Notes: generated from the letters alone by a model not told the origin. Counted from the stretch's first letter, positions 48,720 to 61,578 are shown. The stretch is DNA of 64,000 nt from Saxidomus purpurata (GCA_022818135.1 JAFMSR010000002.1:25216268-25280267); one strand, 5' to 3'. Numbers and translations: made by a program.

Positions 48720-50310
48720 TTCTCTCTGGAGGGAACTCAAAGATCCAGAGCCATCCTGGTGTGTCAAACTTACTTGGTACATCTGACTTCTGCTCTCTGC
48801 AAGCGTATTGTTGAGCCTTCCCAATCTTAGTTTCTGATGCTAACACCTTTCGAGCATTTGATAGGGGTCCCAACCATACATATTTACCAATTGTTGGAAG
48901 TTTGTTAATGGGCATCAGGGCAGGTCCACACGCCGGTGAGCACAGGCTGCATATGACTTGTCCACGGAGAGGCTATTTACTGACAGAAGTGATTTGTACT
49001 CTCGGCTGAGGCTGAAAGCAAGAGATGACAAGCACTACATTCAGCACAGCACTATAGACTCGTCTCATGGGCCAAATTGATACACAATAAAGGCGATAAA
49101 AATAAGGAGATAACAAGATAAGATTGTCGTTAGTTGGTACTGGATAATCCATAACATAAATGCAGATTATGTAATGATAATTCAGTTACTTTGTTGTAAA
49201 TATGTTTGCGTAATGACTCACCTTCTTTAGTTTAGTTTAAACTTATTTATTTTTGACTCGAGTCTAGAACAATTTCTTGCAACTTATGTAAACTACTTAT
49301 ATTTACGCGAGTACTAGTCAGAATCACAGTAAAGAGTAGTTAAGATACACATGCAGTGTACCCTTTTCGAAGAGAGTTTATCATTAACTATAACGTTGAT
49401 ATTAATTTTGAATTTTGACACATGATTTTAAAAATTGTCACTGATCATAGACGTTTTTTTTTTCGCTGGCGGGGTTAGATAGTATGTCACCATTGTGCGC
49501 GCGGGTGTCAATGAGGGATTGGGGATACGTGTTTTATAAACATCTCTTCTTCGTTTATTTCTGGAAATTTGAGGCAAAGCTATTACAAATGTCATTTCTT
49601 ATATTTTCCTTCATTTCATTCAGCCAAATGTATTATTATTGAATTGACTAATCTTATTACACCTGATATCCATATAAGAAACAAACATAATACAAACAAC
49701 TGAATAGGAGTGGCTAAACGGGCAATAGTTTTATTTCTATTACGTTATACATAAACTCAGTGGTTCCAAATGAAAAAAATGACCATGGCATTATATAGTG
49801 TCTTTGCATTTATAACATATAGATGAAAAAGCACTAAGTAACTATTTTAAACGCACTAGTTACTGTTCGATAAAGTCTTTGGAACCGTCTCCACACTCAT
49901 CCCTTACACAAACACTCGATGGTTTCAAAACAAAAGGCAAAATGGTTGTACACACTTAAACATTAGGTAAGGAAAACACTTAGTAAAAAGAACACCTTTT
50001 GCGATTACATTAGATATGTTTAGAACCATCTTCACATATCCTGTGAGATTTATTACATCTAGCGTAAAAATATCTTGGTAACGACAAAGAAACGCTACAA
50101 TCTGAAGTAGATACATCAATAAGAATTATTTTTTAGATACTAGGATTGGTGCATCCAAATTAAGACATTACTGTCAACGCAAAGACGGCATATATTTCAT
50201 CAAAAATAATTTCCCTGAAAGCCCCACAAACATCATGGTGGGTCGGAAGCAAAACCTGCTTTCTATGTTCGCTTAGACCTCGAATGACATGGATCGATCG
50301 ATCGATCGAA
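48720..50310. other. Intergenic DNA, nothing firmly recognised
   Basis: A minus-strand frame of 70 codons (48915-48703) has balanced composition (KFDTPGWLWIFEFPPER) but no family I know; it could be a decayed repeat ORF. The rest is AT-rich. Confidence 0.35.
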
Positions 50311-50311
50311 C

Positions 50312-50372
50312 CTACGATCCCCGGATTACAAGTCCTTTGCGTTACCACTAGACCACTGATCCGCTCCAAAAG
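50312..50372 (-). mobile_element. tRNA-like SINE head (family A2)
   Basis: The minus strand reads GGAGCGGATCAGTGGTCTAG then TGGTAACGCAAAGGACTTGT and GATCGTAGGTTCGATCG. It is the same alternative tRNA-like head found on the SINEs at 51.25 and 51.55 kb, here without a body. A (GATC)n run follows, at about 50291-50310. Confidence 0.7.
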
Positions 50373-51246
50373 AAAAATCAAAGCGCTGTGAGCGCTGAAG
50401 GCCTGGCGGCTGTAGGTTAACTCCCCGAAAAACAACTTTTGACCTACGTGTTTTGCGCTGAACCTTACCTAAAGCGCGGGTCGAAATGTGCAGAGGACGA
50501 AGTTCAATATATGATACAGAATGAACGATTCACAAATATATGGGTGGCAGGGAAGTTTGTTTTATTATAAAACGTACGTTAAATGAAAAATAATCACATA
50601 GTCAACATTATAAATTGTTTAAGCCAATAAAAATAATTAATTGGGCCTTGACATGCAGCGTCCTCGATAAATGGCGGGTGAATTTGATCACGTGAGTTCC
50701 TTCTCGGGAATGTACGTAAATTATATCTTTTTTTTAGAGAAATTTATTTTAGGTAAATATATATGTAATCGTTCGTAAATAACAAAGTTGTCAATGAAAT
50801 AACATCGGAAATTTGAAAATCAAACTACAAACTCTTATATCGAGCTCCGTACGTTTCCGTAAATTTCCGTAAATATCCGTACTTTTCCGTGATATGCATA
50901 TGATTATCTTCCGTAATCAGCTAACAGCGCATTAATTTCTAAAACAGAAAAAAATGTGTAATGCAGCCCGTAAGCTATATACCTTTCTGCAATCGTTTTA
51001 AGTTGTATGTACTATTTTTATTTGTAATATGCTCTTATCATATGCGACATTCAAACAGAAGATTGATCTGGTCTGTCTTGCACTACTTTCGCATAGCGCA
51101 TGTTTACAGTTGTTATTCGCACATAGCACAGTTAAATTGTCAGCAGTGTTTGAAATGTGGTATGCTTACTTTGACCTAGGGGACTTTCAGTCCCCAGGCC
51201 AACAAGTATTTATATATTTTGTATGTATCTTAGAGTTTGATCGGTG

Positions 51247-51514
51247 ATTCAGGATAATCCATATGACCAACGCCCCCAGAAGAGTTTAGTTATTTTAGGT
51301 TTCGGGGGCTGGTGCAAGATACAGAACGTGTCTCGTTCAAGAGACAGCCCTGGCTCTTTAACTTGCCCGTTGTACAGCACCGATACATGGGACCTCGGTT
51401 GTTCAAGTCCCGCCCGAAAGACCATTAGTTATATTTGTGGAGGAGCGGGGCTCGAGCCTGCGATCCCTGGATTACAAGTCAAGTGCGTTACCACTAGCCC
51501 ACTGATCCGCTCCT
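51247..51514 (-). mobile_element. SINE with alternative tRNA head (family A2)
   Basis: The minus-strand head is GGAGCGGATCAGTGGGCTAG...CCCCGCTCCTCC, with acceptor-stem-like pairing of GGAGCGG and CCGCTCC. The body is GTCTTTCGGGCGGGACT, ACCGAGGTCCCATGTATCGG, then CCCGAAACCTAAAATAACTA and GGGGGCGTTGGTCATATGG. From the B box onward the body is that of the tRNA-Thr-headed family A, so heads differ while the body is shared. Confidence 0.8.
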
Positions 51515-51545
51515 AATGGCAAAAATGTGAGTGTTATTAAATTTT

Positions 51546-51713
51546 TATGGTTTATACCGGATAATTCATACGAACAACGCCCCCAGAAGAGTTGAGTTAT
51601 TTTAGGTTTCGGGGGATAGTGCACGATACAGTACGCGTCACGTTCCATCGAACCCGCGATCCCTGATATACAAGTCCTGTGTGTTACCACTGGACCACTG
51701 ATCCGCTCCTTAA
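51546..51713 (-). mobile_element. SINE with alternative tRNA head, internally deleted
   Basis: The minus-strand head GGAGCGGATCAGTGGTCCAG and GGGATCGCGGGTTCGATGG run almost directly into CTGTATCGTGCACTATCCCC and GGGGGCGTTGTTCGTATGAA. The central core is missing. The copy lies about 30 bases from the previous one, in the same orientation. Confidence 0.75.
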
Positions 51714-51819
51714 AAAATGACAAGAACTCATGCGCAACGGCTTACATACTAAGCCGATGACTACTAGTCCGTATACTTTCCTTATAAGGTAAAAACCTAT
51801 AATAAGCATATAATAAGTC

Positions 51820-52090
51820 AGCCCGGTTAGCTCAAGGGGTAGAGCACGAGGCTTGTAATCTTGGGGTTGCGGGTTTGATTACTAACAGTCTTTTGGGTGA
51901 GACTTAAAAAACTGAGGACCCATGTGTGGGTGCTATACACCTGGCATGTATAAGAACCAGGGGTGTCTCTGGAATTGGGACGCTTTCTGTACACTTGCAC
52001 TATCCCCCGAAACCTTAAATAACTAACCTCTTCTTGGGGCGTTGATCATATGGGAAACTGGTATCAACGATAAAGCTCTAATATACATAC
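51820..52090 (+). mobile_element. tRNA-Thr-headed SINE (family A)
   Basis: GTCAGCCCGGTTAGCTCAAG is followed by a tRNA-like head that breaks off at GGGTTTGATTACTAACAGTC: the B-box arm has lost about 20 bases. The core GGTGCTATACACCTGGCATG and the tail GGGGCGTTGATCATATGGGA follow. The head is damaged and could not be a tRNA gene. Confidence 0.85.
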
Positions 52091-52747
52091 ATACAGATTC
52101 ATATAAAACGAAAATAAATCAATTTATATATTACATTGTAATATACGAATCATTACAAAGCCAGACAAGCCTTCTCTTTTAACGGGAAACTGAAGATATA
52201 TTTATTCTCATTTTGTAAATTGTTCTTACTCATGCATAATATTGTTGCTGCATAAAGTAATACAGACCGTTTTTAAAAGTTAATGGTCCATATAAGCTTA
52301 AAAGTGACGAAGCATGTAGTTTAGCTACATATAACATGATTTGAAGGAAAACATGCCTACTTGCTTATTGGTAGTTTGAATGATATTCTAGCTTAAAATT
52401 TTGCCTTAATTAAGTATTTCGGTATTGTCTATTCCTAATTTACTTCAAAACAACTTTTACAAGGTACGTGTACATTACGGGGAATCCCGTAATATACACG
52501 CGCACCTTGCATTCAATGTCCTAGAAGGCGACTCATGGGCTAATCGTATAACCTTTTAAAGATAGCCTAAGCTTGATATAACGTTTTACAGAAATACATT
52601 TGCCGAATCTAGTCATCTAACTACGAGTATATGTATATCTCCAATGTATCCTTGCCATGATCCTTGTTAGGTTTCCCTGGATTTCCCCTTGTTAGACTCC
52701 AATTAAGGCGACAGGGAAACATTGGTGATGAAGTTTAAACGCACATC

Positions 52748-53827
52748 ATGGCATACTCACAAAACAAACGTGCACTGTCTGGCTCGGACGATGACCATCT
52801 TACAGACAAACTACCGTTGATTATACCCAATGACAAAATATGTTTAGAACTAAGACCTTATTCAGCCATGCAATCAATGTTACTCCCCACAAATCTTTGA
52901 ATATATCCATGCGTATTATTCGTTGCAGAAACCTTGCCTCCTGCAACCTGGGTAAATGTCAAGGAGTGACGGATGTCAAAAATATCCATAAAAAGAGATG
53001 AAGAAATGCGAAATCGAATACAAATATCAGCAGGTATTTAAGTCAGATGTAAAAGTTGACTTGTACCAGATGCTCTTAGGTGCTTTATGCGCTAGATTTA
53101 GACACCATGAAGACGAATGTAGAAGTCCGACAGATTGTCTTAAATGTGGAGTCCACAACTCTAGCTGTCCAAAAACCTAACAGGTCGAGGCCATTTTGCA
53201 AACTCTAAAGATTGTGAGGTCTGGAAACATGAGAACGAAATTTTGGCAATAAAGAGAATATCTCATTCCAAGACGAACGGAGAATTCCAACTAGTTATGC
53301 TAGTGTCACAAAGCAAAAATGCGTGTAAAGCTATATTAAAGTGTGTCCGGTTTTCCCAGAAAAGAGGGCAGAAATAACCAACGTTTGTTAAAAGTCAACA
53401 TCCTTCATCTCTTACACAGGGTCAGCGATCTGTTTCACATACTATATCACGGGCTAACTTGGTGACAGACTCTTTAAACTCTACACACATGTACCAAAAA
53501 CTATGCCACCAAAACACACAGTTAAACAACCTTGTATTGCAGCTAAAACTGCAAATAAACCTGCAAAGCAGTCCGCTAATATAAAGCTCGAAGAAAGCAA
53601 GCTGTTGTTTCCCAACAGCAGAAAATGAAAGAACAAACTTCAAATGCAGCAAAAGAATAGTCGGTATTACTAAAGCACCTCCTCCAGCAGTATCTACCTA
53701 TAATAGGTATGAGAAAGTGGTAGATAAGGATGCTGAAGATGAGGATCTTGATGGTGTTATCTCAGATCCCGCGGATCTTGATGGTGTTATCTCAGATCCC
53801 GCGGAATTATCAGATGTTGATACATAG
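52748..53827 (+). pseudogene. LINE ORF1 (gag-like, zinc knuckle) relic
   Basis: It starts ATG (MAYSQNKRALSGSDDDHL) and then reads through stops and frame changes. Around 53070-53180 it keeps LCARFRHHEDECRSPTDCLK with later CGVHNSSCPKT, a CCHC-type knuckle pattern, and downstream a CKDCEVWKHENEILAIKRI-like stretch. An exact 30-bp duplication (GATCTTGATGGTGTTATCTC...) lies at about 53736-53795. At least four disabling changes. ORF1 proteins bind LINE RNA. Confidence 0.65.
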
Positions 53828-53884
53828 GCTGAAGCAGGGGATAGTTAGAACAGGAACCTTATTTCCTGGAAAAATAAGGAACCC

Positions 53885-54190
53885 CGATGATTAATATTAT
53901 TTTCCGGTCTAAAATCATATCTTGAAGAATGTATCTCTCTTAATGAATGAATATAAACCCGTTGCTTTATGTGTTCAAGACAACTTCTTGGAGCAATATG
54001 GTACAATTACAAAAAAGTACGTTAAAATATCACACTCTGCTGGGGTTGCTGTCCGTCTTCCCAATAAGCTCTTCGTGCGACATACACTTGAGACGTTTGA
54101 GAATCTCTTTGTGTGTACTTTACTGGAACGGAATTCTGCCATTCATGAAAACAAAAGATTTGGTTTCTACGGCCTCCCTGCCACATCATG
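53885..54190 (+). pseudogene. LINE endonuclease N-terminal fragment
   Basis: Shortly after a TCTAAAATCATATCTTGAAG start region, the frame gives LMNEYKPVALCVQDNFLEQY and later SHSAGVAVRLPNKLF and ERNSAIHENKRFGFYGLPA. This is the first third of an APE-type endonuclease, where the family motif around VALCVQET carries the catalytic Glu; here the Glu position reads Asp. Frameshifts split it. Confidence 0.6.
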
Positions 54191-54284
54191 AAACGGCTGA
54201 TGAAAAATCACTGCCTTTACCGAACTCTAGCTTTCAAGTTCCCTTTTGTTAATTCAAAATTTCTATCTTAAGTTTTACACAAGC

Positions 54285-54650
54285 TTCTTCGCCGTCCCAG
54301 TGGGAAAGTGACAACTTCAATAAGCTTCATTCCCTCAAACCAGCCCTCTCAAAATGGCATCCTGGAAACAGAACCAGTCGTCGAGAAGAATTTATACTAG
54401 CATCTCCAGAATTGGCAAAATACGAACAACGCATTCATGGCTTCTAGCTAGGGATGCTGCCCTAGAATGCATTCATTGCACACATCTTTACTCAATAGAG
54501 CATATTCTTATTAACTGCATTGATTTTGAACCAATTCACTCGAAACATTACAGGATTGATAGTATGAAAATGCCTTTTGACTCTGTCAGTGTTGAGGCGA
54601 TAATTGCCTTGATAATAGAAACTGTTCTTTTTAATAAACTGCGATTTTAA
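54285..54650 (+). pseudogene. LINE ORF2 C-terminal fragment
   Basis: The pieces KLHSLKPALSKWHPGNRTSR (one frame) and RIGKIRTTHSWLLARDAALE plus CIHCTHLYSIEHILINCIDF (next frame) are the classic ORF2 tail of mollusc LINEs: RIGHTRLTH...C-x2-C...VEHIL-C-F. They are separated by a frameshift near 54420. Only the tail remains. Confidence 0.75.
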
Positions 54651-55254
54651 AAATTATACAAGGAAGAGAATTTTAAGAGTTGGTTTCCCAAGGAAGAGCA
54701 TGTGGCAATACTTCATGTTATGTCTCTGGAGATTTTTAAAATAAAGTAAAATTGTCTGCGATGTTTTGTAACGGAAGTATCTACCCAGTGTCTTCATCAT
54801 TGCAAGACATGATAGCTTTCGGGCATCGGTGGCTAAAATAAGTTGGCATATATTAGAAGGATTGATAATTAAATAATGAAGAAAAAGGACCGGTTAGAAG
54901 TTTTTATTTTTCATTTGAACCTAAAAACTTCATTCTTAACTATAATTCCCCGAAACTTAATCGATCTGGCTCCTTGTGTTCTATACTTTTTCCTAACATT
55001 CACTGTACATTGTAGGGCCCACATGTCTTTAATGCGCGCTAAATGGTCCTGTAAGCCGATGCGCCATAAAAACCCATTCATTCATTCACCATTCATTCAT
55101 TCATTCATTCAGTAACCTACACGCGAAGTTTGGGGACTTATATGTCAGCTGTAAAAACTAAGAACCATGGCTTTTAGTTTATTCTAGCTCGACGTTTGGA
55201 GATTTGCATCTGAAGGACTATTGTGATAATCTTTGCGCCGGCATTACACTTTTG

Positions 55255-55770
55255 GATAAAGTTTTGCATGCAAGCTACTACCACTGACATATCCTAGTAA
55301 CACTTACAGGGTTGATTTGAAACTTTACTTAAGTACCCAAAAGTATCTGACAAACAAGTTAGATAACTCTGGGCTGAATTCATTCCAAATTATAGACCTT
55401 GTTAGACCTAGAAATGCAGATTGTTATGTGGGTAAAGTTTTATGTGCAAGTTGCTATTATGCACATATTTCAATAACCACAAAAAGGATTGATTGGAAAC
55501 TTAATATTTAGATAAATCTTAATTGAATTTAGTTAAAATCGTGGCCTTAATCGTGCCCTTTGGACTTAGATATTGTAAAGTTTTGCATGCAAGCTTCTGT
55601 CATGGACATATCTCATAAACCAGTGATTGGATTGATTTAAATTATAGCCCTTGTTCGACTTTTTTGGTCAAAGTTTTGCACGCAAACTAGTATCGGTCAC
55701 AAAATTTCAGTAACATACGATTACACTGGTTTGGAACTTCAGTAAAACCGCCATATATCAGTTATTTCCT
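55255..55770 (+). repeat. Degenerate tandem units with AAAGTTTTGCATGCAAGCT
   Basis: The motif AAAGTTTTGCATGCAAGCT and its variants recurs near 55258, 55434, 55573 and 55671, each followed by a CA(C/G)...ACATATCTCAxxAACC-like stretch and a GGATTGATT block. The spacing is irregular (about 100-175 bases). Probably the eroded core of a Helitron-type element. Confidence 0.55.
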
Positions 55771-56099
55771 ATTCGATTCATTTGAAAGTACAAGAAAGTG
55801 TTGATGGGTATCAAACTTGATAATATGAAACGGACATACGGTTATATGACTTTAAAAATTTTCAACCGTTTTATTGATTATACTATCAAAATTGTTCAAA
55901 TAGTATATACTGACAGATTTATATTATATATGCAGATTACTTACATAGTAAGGTACTCATATTTTCAACAAACGAGTGCAAATGTATAAGATATAGAACA
56001 AAATGCACTGGCTTTGGCAAAAGTCGCCGGGAAAATTTCTATAATTTTTATAGTCAGTTTCTTAGTTATTATTTTATGTTTATTTTACTTATATTAAGC

Positions 56100-57545
56100 C
56101 CACTTTAGCTCACCAAGGTAAGTCATAAGAATCGCTGGATGAACGTCGTCGTTCCCTCACTTCAAGTAACTTCTTTTCAAACCACTTCATGAAACTTAGC
56201 CAGAAGGCTCTCTTAAATGTGTTAAAATGGTTCCGTTCGACCGAACAACATGGCTGACAGAGCTAAGTATAGAATTTTTTTTCCATCACTGGTTAAAACT
56301 GCAGATATCCCGATCTGGTATGCAAGAACATATCCTTTTGGCGGGGCGATCATATAGTAAAACTTTAAAAGTCTACTTGTCAGAAACCGTGTGTAAATAC
56401 ATGTACTTTAAAAACCAAAAGGCCAGGAGCTAAGACATTTGGTATGAATCATCACATAGCGGTTCTCTACCAAGGCTGTTCAATTTACATCAATTAGGTC
56501 AAAACTGGACCAGCCGTAGGGTTCAATTGTTTTATAAATTCTTGTAAATCTTCGTGCCCTAATCAATGAATAGTTGGTGTGTAGCATCGCCTAGTAGTTC
56601 TCTACCAATACTGTTCAAAGTATGCTCCTGGAGTCAAACTGACCACACCCTAGGGGTCATTCTTTTACATAGATTTGCTGAAAATCAACTTGAGTTTAGA
56701 TATTTGTTATGCAGCATTCACCCACGAGTGTTCTAATTATGTCCCTAGGGTCAAAAATTGTCCATTCGTTTTTACCTATTTCCCTTTTTGTAAGCTACAT
56801 GGATGAAATTTGGACGAGGTAGTAAGTTTTGCAAACATATATCAACAGTTACTTTGGGAGGACAATGACCTTGACTTGTTGAGCTATTTTCCGGTTTTTG
56901 GTGCTAGAGCAACAAAATTAGGTCCATGTAAATTAAATACATGTATAATTATATGTATGACCTTGACTATGACATTTTTACCTACGTTCTTGTTTGTGAA
57001 TCCATGGTTATGAAATTTGGATATTGTCTACAGTTTCAATTTCTTTTTTTCGCATTTTATTCATTGACGACCTTGAATTTCGTACGTTTTGCCTCCATTC
57101 AAACAACACGTTTCCATTGTGACAGGCTTCGTTATACTTCTACTTTTGTTTGGTATATTAGGGTTTTATCGTTGGTACCGGTTTCCCATATGACCAACGC
57201 CCCCAGAAGAGTTTAGTTATTTTAGGTTTTCGAGAGTTTAGTTATTTTAGGTTTTCGGGAGATAGTGCAAGATACAGAAAGCGTCCCAATTCCAGAGACA
57301 CCCCTGGTTCTTTATCATGCCAGGTTTTCACCCATACATGGGACCTCGGTTTTAAAGTCTCATCCGAAAGACTGTTAGTAATTTTAGTTGGTCAGCCCTG
57401 GGAATCGAACCCACAACCCCGAGATTACAAGTCTCGTGCTCTACCTATTGAGCTATCCGGGCTGACTTATACTTCTACTTTACTGTTGTTGGTCTTTTAT
57501 AATGACCATGGTACCCAGGTGAGCGACATAAGGCCATCATGGTCC
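56100..57545 (-). mobile_element. Helitron-like element, interrupted by a SINE
   Basis: Read on the minus strand the start is TAACAATAGGACCATGATGG then GTCGCTCACCTGGGTACCAT (57545 leftward), like the termini at 29.3 and 33.5 kb. The other end has GCTCACCAAGG near 56107. Inside are about 100-bp degenerate units with TTCTCTACCAAxxCTGTTCA and AGGTCAAAACTGGACCA at 56461-56760. A family A SINE (57157-57466) was inserted later and splits it. Confidence 0.6.
57157..57466 (-). mobile_element. tRNA-Thr-headed SINE (family A)
   Basis: Minus-strand head GTCAGCCCGGATAGCTCAAT...GGGCTGACC with the anticodon loop sequence CTTGTAA (UGU). The body and tail are as in the 63.2 kb copy, ending ACGATAAAACCCTAATATAC. 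A 30-bp internal duplication (GTTTAGTTATTTTAGGTTTT) lies at about 57209-57256. Confidence 0.85.
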
Positions 57546-57944
57546 TATTGTTAGTTTAGTTTATACTTATTTATTTTACTGGGGTCTTGGCGAGTTCACC
57601 TCTTTCGGCCGGGATTATAAACAAATAAAAAAAACAACACTTGCCCTTAATTAACAACCCTTCCAATATCTGCCAGATAGTTATCATGTCTTGCATTTAT
57701 AAAGACATTGGGTAGATACTTCCGTTACATGAATGTGGTACAAATTTCATATGGACGAGAATCTTAAGAGTAGATTTCTAAAAATGACTGGCAAATATTG
57801 GATAGGTTAGTCGCTCTCATTTAGCATATATAAGCAAACATAATACTAGTAATAAGAAACAGTCAAATTAAATAGCCATACTTTTGGGATCGAATTCCAG
57901 TTATTGCGATTGAGCGTATTGTCACAACACGTAATATACGGTTA

Positions 57945-58078
57945 AATTCACGGGTTCGATCCCTACCATAGCCGTGTCGGTAGTGTCCTTAGGTAAGACA
58001 CAAATAATGTCAAATTGCCTCTCTCTCTTCGAGGTAGAGCGATTAATCTAAGTTGTAATAACTTGTTTCGCAATCGAT
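57945..58078 (+). mobile_element. SINE remnant (family C)
   Basis: The B-box ACGGGTTCGATCCCTACC is followed by GTAGTGTCCTTAGGTAAGAC, AATGTCAAATTGCCTCTCTC and a GTAATAACTTGTTTCGCAAT tail. It matches the 40.9 kb copy beyond the head. Confidence 0.7.
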
Positions 58079-58419
58079 AATAAATAAATTTGTATAAACT
58101 AAACGTAATAAAGACATACCCGTTCAGAAACAGTCAATATTAAATGCATACTAAAGTTTACACAAATTTAAACATTGCATGAGTATGAGTAATGACAATA
58201 TTTATTAATCATAATGATTCTCAATACACGATTTACAATTTTGAACATCATACCGCTCATAATGCATACTCAATATACCAAAAAGATCGTTAGAATCTAC
58301 AGAAAATCGTATAGTTTAGTTTATACTAATTTATTTTAGGTCGATTGTGAAACAAGTTATCCAACTTATATTAATCACTCTCGACACCTCATTCCTGATG
58401 GTATCCATCGCCGTGAGGG

Positions 58420-58556
58420 TATGAGAGAAGAGAAGCCAGTTTCCCTTTTAATGCTGAGCGCCAAGCAAGGGAGCTACTGGTACCATTTTTTTTACGTCTT
58501 TGGTATGACGCGGCCAGGGAGCGAACCCTCGAAGCGGACGCTCTACCACTAGTAGT
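58420..58556 (-). mobile_element. tRNA-like SINE remnant
   Basis: The minus strand has CTAGTGGTAGAGCGTCCGCT then CGAGGGTTCGCTCCCTGGCC, a D-arm and B-box arrangement. It is followed by AAAGACGTAAAAAAAATGGT and GCGCTCAGCATTAAAAGGGA. The head differs from those of the other families. Confidence 0.5.
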
Positions 58557-58559
58557 AAA

Positions 58560-61500
58560 TCGTACAGTGAATGAAATAAAAATCGAAATAATTACTCAAG
58601 CATGATCACGCGCATTGGAATTTTGACCTTCTTGCCCCTCAGTCCACAATAAGCAGTATCATCAAACTTTACATACCTTCAGTGACACACAACGGGTTAT
58701 TTGCACGTGTGCTCGGGCAGTTTATTTAACTGCACGTGTGCGCTGCTAATGCAATGTATATCTGCCCATGTACAAGGGTTTGTTGATGTGTTTTACTTTT
58801 GCATATTTGACATACAAATACTAAATGAGCAGCTGTGCAAATATGTATCTTTTATATTTTGATCTTTTCGTTCTCGCGAGTACAAATTTACTGAACGCAT
58901 GCGCGTACGTACGCACACAAGGACACTTATGTATGTTACACCTACAAGCTTTTATCACTCAAACATAACATTATCGAACCTTCGCCAAAAAAGAGATGTG
59001 AGTAACGAAGCGATTGACTACTATTTATATAACCACCTTTTACTATGAATGAACTTGAGCTGTCAAACCGGTTTTACCAGTTTACGGCCGAATGCGTTTT
59101 GTATAGTGTAGCTGCTAAAAATAGCATAAAAGCCTGTGTTCTATAATGAAAAACGCCGGTAGACAGGACACACTCTAGTGCACAAGGTGTGGTAAGCATA
59201 CCCAAAACAGAAGCAGGCGTTTCAGTTTGCAACTGGGATTCATTTGGAAGCATCCTTTCTTGAAAACTGGATTTTCGATTATATTAGAAACACAGATAAA
59301 TTTGGAGGTAAATATAAAATTTATGTTCGATTGTTTTGAAAGTTTTGTCATATTTTAGCGATGGGGCAATACGTAAATTTTATTATGATTTAAATTGATC
59401 ACACCTAATCTTATAGTTTGATCACTTTTTAAAAAATGTTGTTATGTAAACTAGATTTTTGCTTAATCAAAATAATTTGTATATTGAAGTTGCATACCCA
59501 TGTACCTATATGAAGAATATTTTGATGTATAAATGAGATATATTTCACACGCACATTGTTTTGAAAAATCTGATAAACTGTGACATTTTCCTACAGGCAT
59601 ATTAATGTAGAGATTATAATAATAATTTGTTAAAGGGTGTTGACATTAAAGGTGTGTATTAATCATTGGTTTGCTGGTATGAAACAGCTAGAGCCCATTC
59701 AGGGTTGTGCGATTCAGAAGGGGCTATGGTTCATCATCAGAGGACCTGGCATTTGAATCCTTGGTTTGGCATTTTTGGTACTTCCTAACATGGGCAGGGG
59801 ATGTTTGAACATAGGTCATGTGTTTTTCTGCATGCCCAAAAGATTGTTTTACTGTCATTGTATTTTAAATAAGCCAGATTTTCTGTAATCAAATGAAGTC
59901 CAAATAGTTTCTTGAATTATTTCAAAAATGTGTGTCTTTTGCTTTAATTGCTTTTTTTTCATTTACACATTGTTTGATTTGTTTAATCTGACAGTCAGCC
60001 TTTTTATTAAAATTCAAGCAGAATTGTGTGACTCCACAGCAGAACCATGTAGTAATGTAACTTTTGTCCCATGTTCCTTGCTACCCCACCCTATTAAAGC
60101 TTCAATATGTAACTTGTAAGGCAGAGTTCAATATGCTAGGGTTAGCCCACCTGTATTCTGTCTCAGTCTTCACTCCCTTACATAATACTTTTCATTTGCT
60201 TTCATGATCAAACCTTCTGTAAACTTAGTTGCAATATTTGATAGCAGGAATTTGAATACAGGCATAGAAACTGAGATGGGGGTACCAGTTGCCACGCCCC
60301 ACCCCCTTCGCATATATTCTAACAATTTCCATATTTTATTTGATTTGTAGAGGTGTGACAGTTATGAAATATGACACACCTATAATGAGAGGGGAAACAC
60401 AAATCTATGACACAAATTGGGCATGTAATTGACATATGTTAAAACTTTTAAAACAAAAGTATATGAAAGTAACATTGGCAGGGTGAGAACTAAATGATAA
60501 GGTAATGTCTTAATATTTCCAAATCTAGTTAACTTGTCAGAATATCCAGTCTTCAGACTTACCGGGTACCAGCTTGAGAATGTACTCTGACATTCAGGCT
60601 ATACATTTCATCAATGCCGGTACATATCCAACGTATAGCTGTCATGTGCCAGTTAATTGAGTCCTATCTGACAATAATGCGCTTAATTCCACCTGGCTAT
60701 ATGAAACGAATAGAAAGGTGTATGCTGGCGCTTATGAAACGTATAGCCCCATTGTAAGGTTAAAGGCTGTATATCATCCATTTGTAACCTAAGGGGAAGT
60801 TCTCAGTGGTAAAGAAGTTATTGACATGTGATCCACCCAGCTTGACCACTGACCATTGATATCTTCACAGCAAATGCATTTTATATTGTGCAACAGAAAT
60901 TTGGATAGTTTTGATGGTTGCTAGTGACTTTGTCTTAGCAACCAGTGCAGATCATGATCTGCCTAGACATCAGTTGATTGGCTCTATTCACTCTTCAGTC
61001 AGTTTTCAGTGAGCATATACATGTATATGAACAAAGAGTAACAGTACAAATTGACCTTGCATGTTTGGACAAAATTCATTTCATAAATTTCAGCAGGTAA
61101 AGTAGTTTGGGCTGGAAAATTGAATCAATTAATCTATTAAAATGTGCAAATATTTCTAAAGCATACAGGAGCAATGTGTAATGAAATAAATGGAAAGAAG
61201 TCATTGAAATTATGTTTTGCTGCACTTGAATGAATATCTGTATGTTAAATAAGGTATTGAATTTTCATTTATATAAAATGATTCAAATCATATAAAATGC
61301 AGCTTCTACACCAGATGTATGCCACAGTGAAGGTTGAAAATACAACTGTATGATCTATTGCTAACTTGTCAGACATTCTTTCAAATGAGACAATTCCATA
61401 ACTTCTTCATAGAGATGCTCAAGTAAAATGTATAAGCAGAGTAGCGAACAGTGCAGATCATGATCAGTCTGAGATACGGATCATGCAGAGAATACAGATC

Positions 61501-61570
61501 TGCACTATTTGTACATGTATCAATTAGATTGTATCGGGCTATGTCCAGTTCTTGAACCAATAAGAATCTT
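58560..61570. other. 5' region of the terminal gene
   Basis: No coding exon recognised. A possible untranslated first exon might end at the donor-like TTTGGAG|GTAAATA near 59308, but this is only a motif match. Around 59140-59310 base composition rises slightly. Remaining frames are uninformative. Confidence 0.3.
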
Positions 61571-61578
61571 TAGTTTAA

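Larger units (their letters stand above)
52660..55116 (+). mobile_element. Degenerate non-LTR retrotransposon (LINE) with (CATT)n tail
   Basis: In order: a 5' UTR-like segment, an ORF1 with zinc-knuckle cysteines (52748 onward), a fragment of the endonuclease start, then a direct jump to the extreme C-terminus of ORF2, a 3' UTR and a CATTCATTCATTC tail ending near 55116. The reverse-transcriptase domain is gone. The order and tail fit Nimb/I/jockey-group LINEs, which are common in molluscs. Dead copy; the individual pieces are listed separately. Confidence 0.75.
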
